Shown here piece by piece: positions 14,701 to 16,991 of a DNA stretch of 16,991 nucleotides. Origin of the DNA: JBGPJM01 sp041485385 (lineage in GTDB: Bacteria; Planctomycetota; Phycisphaerae; Phycisphaerales; UBA1924). The first letter of the stretch is position 1, and each line of letters begins with the position of its first letter. A program made the position numbers and the translations under genes. The DNA is taken from contig JBGPJM010000095.1 of assembly GCA_041485385.1 (NCBI GenBank), positions 1 through 16,991 on the forward strand, read 5' to 3'. The notes below the pieces were generated by a model. The model had not been told where the DNA came from. It saw only the letters and a program-made list of their open reading frames with translations, and did not search any database.

Positions 14701-16524
14701 GGCGACGTCGCCTTCCTCGGGTACATCAACAACCAGCAGAGCATCGACCTCTGGCAGGACGGGGTCACGCACCTCCTCTACCGGGTCGGCGACCCGGCCC
14801 CCGGCCTCGGGGCCGGCTTCACCTTCGCCTTCCCCAACAGCGGCATCGTGCCCTTCGGCGACTACCTCGCCGGCGCGGGCGGCCGCGTCAGCTTCAACTC
14901 CGCCATCGCCGGCCCGGGGATCGACGTCAACAACCGCGCCGGCGTCTGGTACCGCGACGACGCCGGCACCGATCTGGTCACCCGCGCCGGCAATCAGGCC
15001 GCGGGCGTCCCCGCCGGCGCCCTCTACTGGCGCGAGATCGGCGCCGGGTCGACGAACGACACCGGGCGCGTCGTCTTCGCCGGACGCCTCACCGGCGCGG
15101 GCTTCACGCCCAATACCGATTTCGGCGTCTGGCAGTGGGACCGCGCCGGCGGCCAGGCCCTCGTCGCGCGCAGCCGCACGCAAGCCCCGGGCGCCGCCGG
15201 CAACTTCACCATCATGGGCGGCCCGCTGGTGAACAGCACCGGCCAGGTCCTCTTCCATAGCCGCCTCAACACCGTCACCGGCTACAGCACCGTCGCCTAC
15301 GACACCGGCCTGTGGCTCGGCCAGGCCGGCAGCATCGCCCCGCTTGTCCGCAGCGGCGACCCCGCGCCCGGCATGCCCCCCCAGGCCAACATCGAGGGCG
15401 TCGCCGAGGGCCAGTACCTCATCAACGACCAGGCCGGGGTGCTCTGCCATGCCTCCGTGGCCGGCCCCGCCGGCTTCCACACCGAGGCGATCTACCGGCA
15501 CGACGGCGAGGGGCTCATCCCCGTCATCCTGCGGGGCCAGGACGCCCCGGGCGCCGTGCCGGGGAGCACCTTCTTCGCGCCGATCCCCTACACGTTCAAC
15601 AACCTGGGCCGCTCCGTGATCTACAGCAACCTCGCCCAGGGCCCGTGCAGCCCAGGCCCGTGCCCGTCCTGGGGCGCCTGGTTCGTCAACGATTCCGGGC
15701 CGCTCCCCATCCTCCTCAACAACACCGGGCCCCTCCCCGGCGTGCCCGCGAACCTCGCCCTTTCGGGGATCACCGGCGCCGCCATGAACGACTCTGATCA
15801 GGTCGTGATCGGCTGCGAGACGTACCACGGCACCACCCATCGCGCCGTCTTCGGCTGGACGCGCACCGACGGCCTCTTCCCCATCATCGTCCCCGGCACC
15901 CAGCTCCAGATCTCCCCCGGTGTCTACCGCACCGCCTCCGATGCGTACATCTCCTCCGTCCACGGCGGCTCCACCGGCGCCACCTCGGCCAGCCTCACCC
16001 CCTCCGGCGACGTCTACCTCCAGGTCAACTTCACCGTCGGCACCCGCGGCATCTTCCGCGGGCGCTTCCGCGATTTCCTGGGCGCCTACACCGGCTGCCC
16101 CGTCGTCGTCAACGAGCCCCTCGCGCAGACCGTCTACGAAACCTTCCCCGTCCAGCTCCGCGCCGACGTCAGCGGTCCCGGCCCCCTCGCCTACCAGTGG
16201 CGGCGCAACGGCGAGAACCTCATCAACAACGGGCGCATCACCGGCGCCACCACCAACTCCCTCTCCCTCAACCCCGCCATCCGCAACGACGACGGCCTCT
16301 ACGACCTGGCCATCACCAACGCCTGCGGCACCTCCTTCAGCCTCGCCGTCCCCGTGCACGTCTTCTGCCGCGCCGATTGGAACCTCTCCGGCGACGTCAA
16401 CAGCCAGGACTTCTTCGACTTCCTCAACGGCTTCTTCGCCGGCCACGCCGACTTCAACCGCGACGGCATCACCAACTCCCAGGACTTCTTCGACTTCCTC
16501 AACTCGTTCTTCGCCGTGTGCTGA
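11716..16524 (+). CDS. Giant secreted multi-repeat protein: WNG-type propeller interrupted by Kelch module, two Ig-like domains, NxxGxxAF repeats, GC-type dockerin tail
   Basis: 1602 residues. A signal peptide ends near ALCAAGAPAPAQ (~1-34). Residues ~35-230 are a domain I do not recognise. Residues ~232-380 and ~677-871 hold seven units of the form LxVYDDGxGPxLYAGGxFxxAGG...IARWNGxxW (three, then four). Between them (~384-670) is a Kelch module of about six units, each with YD-x-x-R-x-x-VVLFGG and DTWxWNGxxW; the sixth lacks FGG. Ig-like domain 1 is ~872-955 (LTYQWRHNG). Residues ~958-1460 carry NxxGxxAF-like units (NDTGRVVFAGRL, NSTGQVLFHSRL) and GDPAPG motifs (choice-of-anchor/DUF7453-like). 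Ig-like domain 2 is ~1461-1549 (LAYQWRRNG). The tail, C1551 to C1602, holds two DFFDFLN repeats after D-x-N-x-x-G calcium-type loops, the GC-type dockerin seen in Phycisphaerae. It is probably exported and retained at or beyond the outer membrane; its function is unknown and no catalytic motif is seen. It is read divergently from the ECF sigma factor, which may regulate it (inference). Confidence 0.9.
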   Translation: MATSLNPLNRPGVFARVILAVLALCAAGAPAPAQTYTYVIGISADHAVLTSDHPTAHVTISAGIIGPVTDNFGPCNFIGGVSVNVGNVVATLSPASANNAQPPFTNSPTPEVVTNGASALTIAAIDVFRNLDYASPPPPADGPVPRGANTLAPVYVFDITATNFDDRPFRITVNGEGCRIITWTYQPSLGAWVPTGTASIIGAPVFLDLMTAGPCADWADGFGGPSGGPNGTVYALAAFDDGSGQALYAGGNFISAGGVPAAGIARWNGSSWSAVGTGLGTVTALAVYDDGSGPRLYAGGQFTLVNGTQFNRVAKWNGTSWTPLGAGASAGVDNGVWAMTVHDDGGGPELFVAGDFTAAGGNQADHIASWNGSRWRTWSGGPATRVRYAVAYDGATHETLLFGGTTDGGFGGRQSDTWSWNGADWARRAIGGPSARWDNAMVFDSLRARVLMFGGRPGVADATWSWNGAAWTPVPANRPTDDRYAFQLVYDSARDRVVLFGGQSECCNNIQYHDTWEFDGAVWSLVTTANFPSGRTDYGMVYDAQRQRVVLFGGSNSTQGTLGDTWEYDGVDWTLVQTTGPAGVRQPGMAYDSLRGRTVLFGGRDETSTFRRQTWTRTGGAWSLLNSGLPGWPDRVAPMVYDEAHDQMVQRVSQGSTWLMDGTGVWTERRGGGLDNTVNSLALFDEGAGPSLFAGGTFLSAGGTSALHVARWNGTAWSPLLGGLSGNVNALATYDAGTGPRLFVGGAFSFADGGHANNLARWDGAAWSAVGNSPGGAGTNNPVLALTPARLGGVNRLYAAGTFSTADGGTAQGIAGWDGLFWQQLHGFAAGIRTMLGQGSGPGARLDVGGSFTSLGGHPSQNIGRWNEPCAPPTILQQPTDQVAVFDQSVIFNVTATGTAPLTYQWRHNGDVIVGATSPTLIIGGWSLSDAGFYDVVVTNDLASATSVQAMLTVDGSVPGDPVHVTRILYPPEPVTDLPPGAFYNDFSSPVVSGTGDVAFLGYINNQQSIDLWQDGVTHLLYRVGDPAPGLGAGFTFAFPNSGIVPFGDYLAGAGGRVSFNSAIAGPGIDVNNRAGVWYRDDAGTDLVTRAGNQAAGVPAGALYWREIGAGSTNDTGRVVFAGRLTGAGFTPNTDFGVWQWDRAGGQALVARSRTQAPGAAGNFTIMGGPLVNSTGQVLFHSRLNTVTGYSTVAYDTGLWLGQAGSIAPLVRSGDPAPGMPPQANIEGVAEGQYLINDQAGVLCHASVAGPAGFHTEAIYRHDGEGLIPVILRGQDAPGAVPGSTFFAPIPYTFNNLGRSVIYSNLAQGPCSPGPCPSWGAWFVNDSGPLPILLNNTGPLPGVPANLALSGITGAAMNDSDQVVIGCETYHGTTHRAVFGWTRTDGLFPIIVPGTQLQISPGVYRTASDAYISSVHGGSTGATSASLTPSGDVYLQVNFTVGTRGIFRGRFRDFLGAYTGCPVVVNEPLAQTVYETFPVQLRADVSGPGPLAYQWRRNGENLINNGRITGATTNSLSLNPAIRNDDGLYDLAITNACGTSFSLAVPVHVFCRADWNLSGDVNSQDFFDFLNGFFAGHADFNRDGITNSQDFFDFLNSFFAVC

Positions 16525-16531
16525 CTGACCT

Positions 16532-16547
16532 GCGGGCCGGCACCCGC
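16532..16547. terminator. GC hairpin between convergent genes at the right end
   Basis: GCGGG at 16532-16536 and CCCGC at 16543-16547 form a 5-bp stem with a 6-base loop. It sits between the stop of the giant gene (16522-16524) and the stop of the leftward fragment (16550-16548). There is no U-tract on the plus strand; it is a candidate bidirectional terminator only. Confidence 0.3.
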
Positions 16548-16991
16548 CTAGCCCCCCCGCCCCGCCCACTCCAGCACCCCCGCCTCCTTGAGCCAGCGCA
16601 GCTGCGCCGCCAGCTGCAGGTCGCGCCGGCGTCCGTCGTCGGTCCCCAGCGACCAGCGCAGCGCCGCCAGCAGGTTGCCCCGCTCCACGTTCAGCCGGTG
16701 GATCCACACCTCGCGCTCGGGGTGATCCTGGGTGACCAGCGGCGGCGTAAGCAGGTGCGCCACCGCCTTGTCCGCCAGCGCCAGAAAGAAATCCACGTGC
16801 CGGTGGTTCGACGAGGCGCGCTCGCCGGGGAGCAGCCTCATCTGCGTGAACTCGCGGCTGGTCTCCAGCAGCCGGTACCGGTTCGAGATCGCCTCCGGCC
16901 GCTCCCGGTCCTCCGGTTCCTCTCCCTCCTCCACCATCACCCTGGAGCAACCCAAAATTGCGTTCCAACAATCCAGTCTTCTCTCTAACAT
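16548..16991 (-). CDS. Fragment of an AfsR/LuxR-type regulator, region after the ATPase domain; partial and possibly decayed
   Basis: 147 codons, open to the right edge; the ATG at 16991-16989 lies on the edge itself and need not be the true start. RYRLLETSREF (~39-49) corresponds to the conserved RYRLLETVREY of AfsR/SARP- and LuxR-type STAND regulators. It is followed, as in the family, by a helix with HRHVDFFLALADKA (~83-96), a W-x-x-RLNxExxNLLAALRWSL block (~119-139), then QLAAQLRW. In full-length relatives this block is preceded by an NB-ARC-like ATPase and followed by many TPR-like helices. Here the stop comes about 25 residues after the NLLAALRWSL block, 23 bp from the converging giant gene. 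Either the C-terminus is truncated or only a remnant is left. VREY is changed to SREF. Recognition is by motif only. Whether an intact N-terminal part exists lies outside the window. Confidence 0.55.
   Translation of the reverse strand: MLERRLDCWNAILGCSRVMVEEGEEPEDRERPEAISNRYRLLETSREFTQMRLLPGERASSNHRHVDFFLALADKAVAHLLTPPLVTQDHPEREVWIHRLNVERGNLLAALRWSLGTDDGRRRDLQLAAQLRWLKEAGVLEWAGRGG

Noticed and set aside
12589..16971. Very long open frame on the minus strand opposite the giant secreted gene
   Set aside because: Its product is Gly/Ala/Val/Arg/Asp-rich low complexity without domains. The plus-strand frame has a signal peptide, clear repeats and a Shine-Dalgarno sequence. Stop-poor antisense frames are expected at this GC content.

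Overview
The window looks like a piece of a high-GC planctomycete chromosome, most likely from the Phycisphaerae/Phycisphaerales. Four things point there. A 1602-residue secreted protein ends in a Cys-bracketed double repeat of the D-x-N-x-x-G / DFFDFLN type (GC-type dockerin). An ECF sigma factor of the FHTTQW class lies upstream of a membrane-bound Ser/Thr kinase with TPRs. Small membrane proteins end in CxxCGY(D/P)-x-x-GL-x-CPECG zinc ribbons. A thioredoxin-fold protein is fused to a LolA/DUF2092-like domain. The assignment is inferred from protein style only; there is no rRNA or tRNA gene in the window.

Left part (1-4365). The left edge carries the start of a leftward REP-associated (Y1/HUH) transposase gene. 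Just upstream of it is an 84-bp palindromic REP-like element. Then come two rightward, translationally coupled genes: a secreted LolA-like/thioredoxin/beta-propeller fusion, and a lipoprotein with DxDGxG beta-propeller motifs. Both probably act in the periplasm.

Middle (4393-7662). A leftward RelE/HigB-like toxin and XRE antitoxin pair is followed by an AT-rich non-coding stretch. Next are two rightward zinc-ribbon membrane proteins: one is an internal duplication with two ribbons, the other has a single ribbon. A second copy of the 84-bp REP-like element (77 of 84 bases identical, same orientation) sits between them.

Right part (7695-11420, minus strand). An ECF sigma factor and a 869-residue Ser/Thr kinase with a transmembrane helix and TPRs lie in the same direction, about 330 bp apart. 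Divergent from the sigma factor is the giant secreted protein (11716-16524). It contains a seven-unit WNG-type repeat array split by a six-unit Kelch module, an Ig-like domain, a long NxxGxxAF/GDPAPG region, a second Ig-like domain and the dockerin-like tail. The right edge holds a leftward fragment resembling the region after the ATPase of AfsR/LuxR-type regulators; it ends early for that family.

No CRISPR array, integron, phage module or biosynthetic cluster is visible. The least ordinary elements are the transposase/REP pair with its distant second copy, the nested propeller architecture of the giant protein, and the duplicated zinc-ribbon membrane protein. Gene starts below were moved from the longest open frames where a Shine-Dalgarno sequence, a signal peptide or the repeat argued for it.
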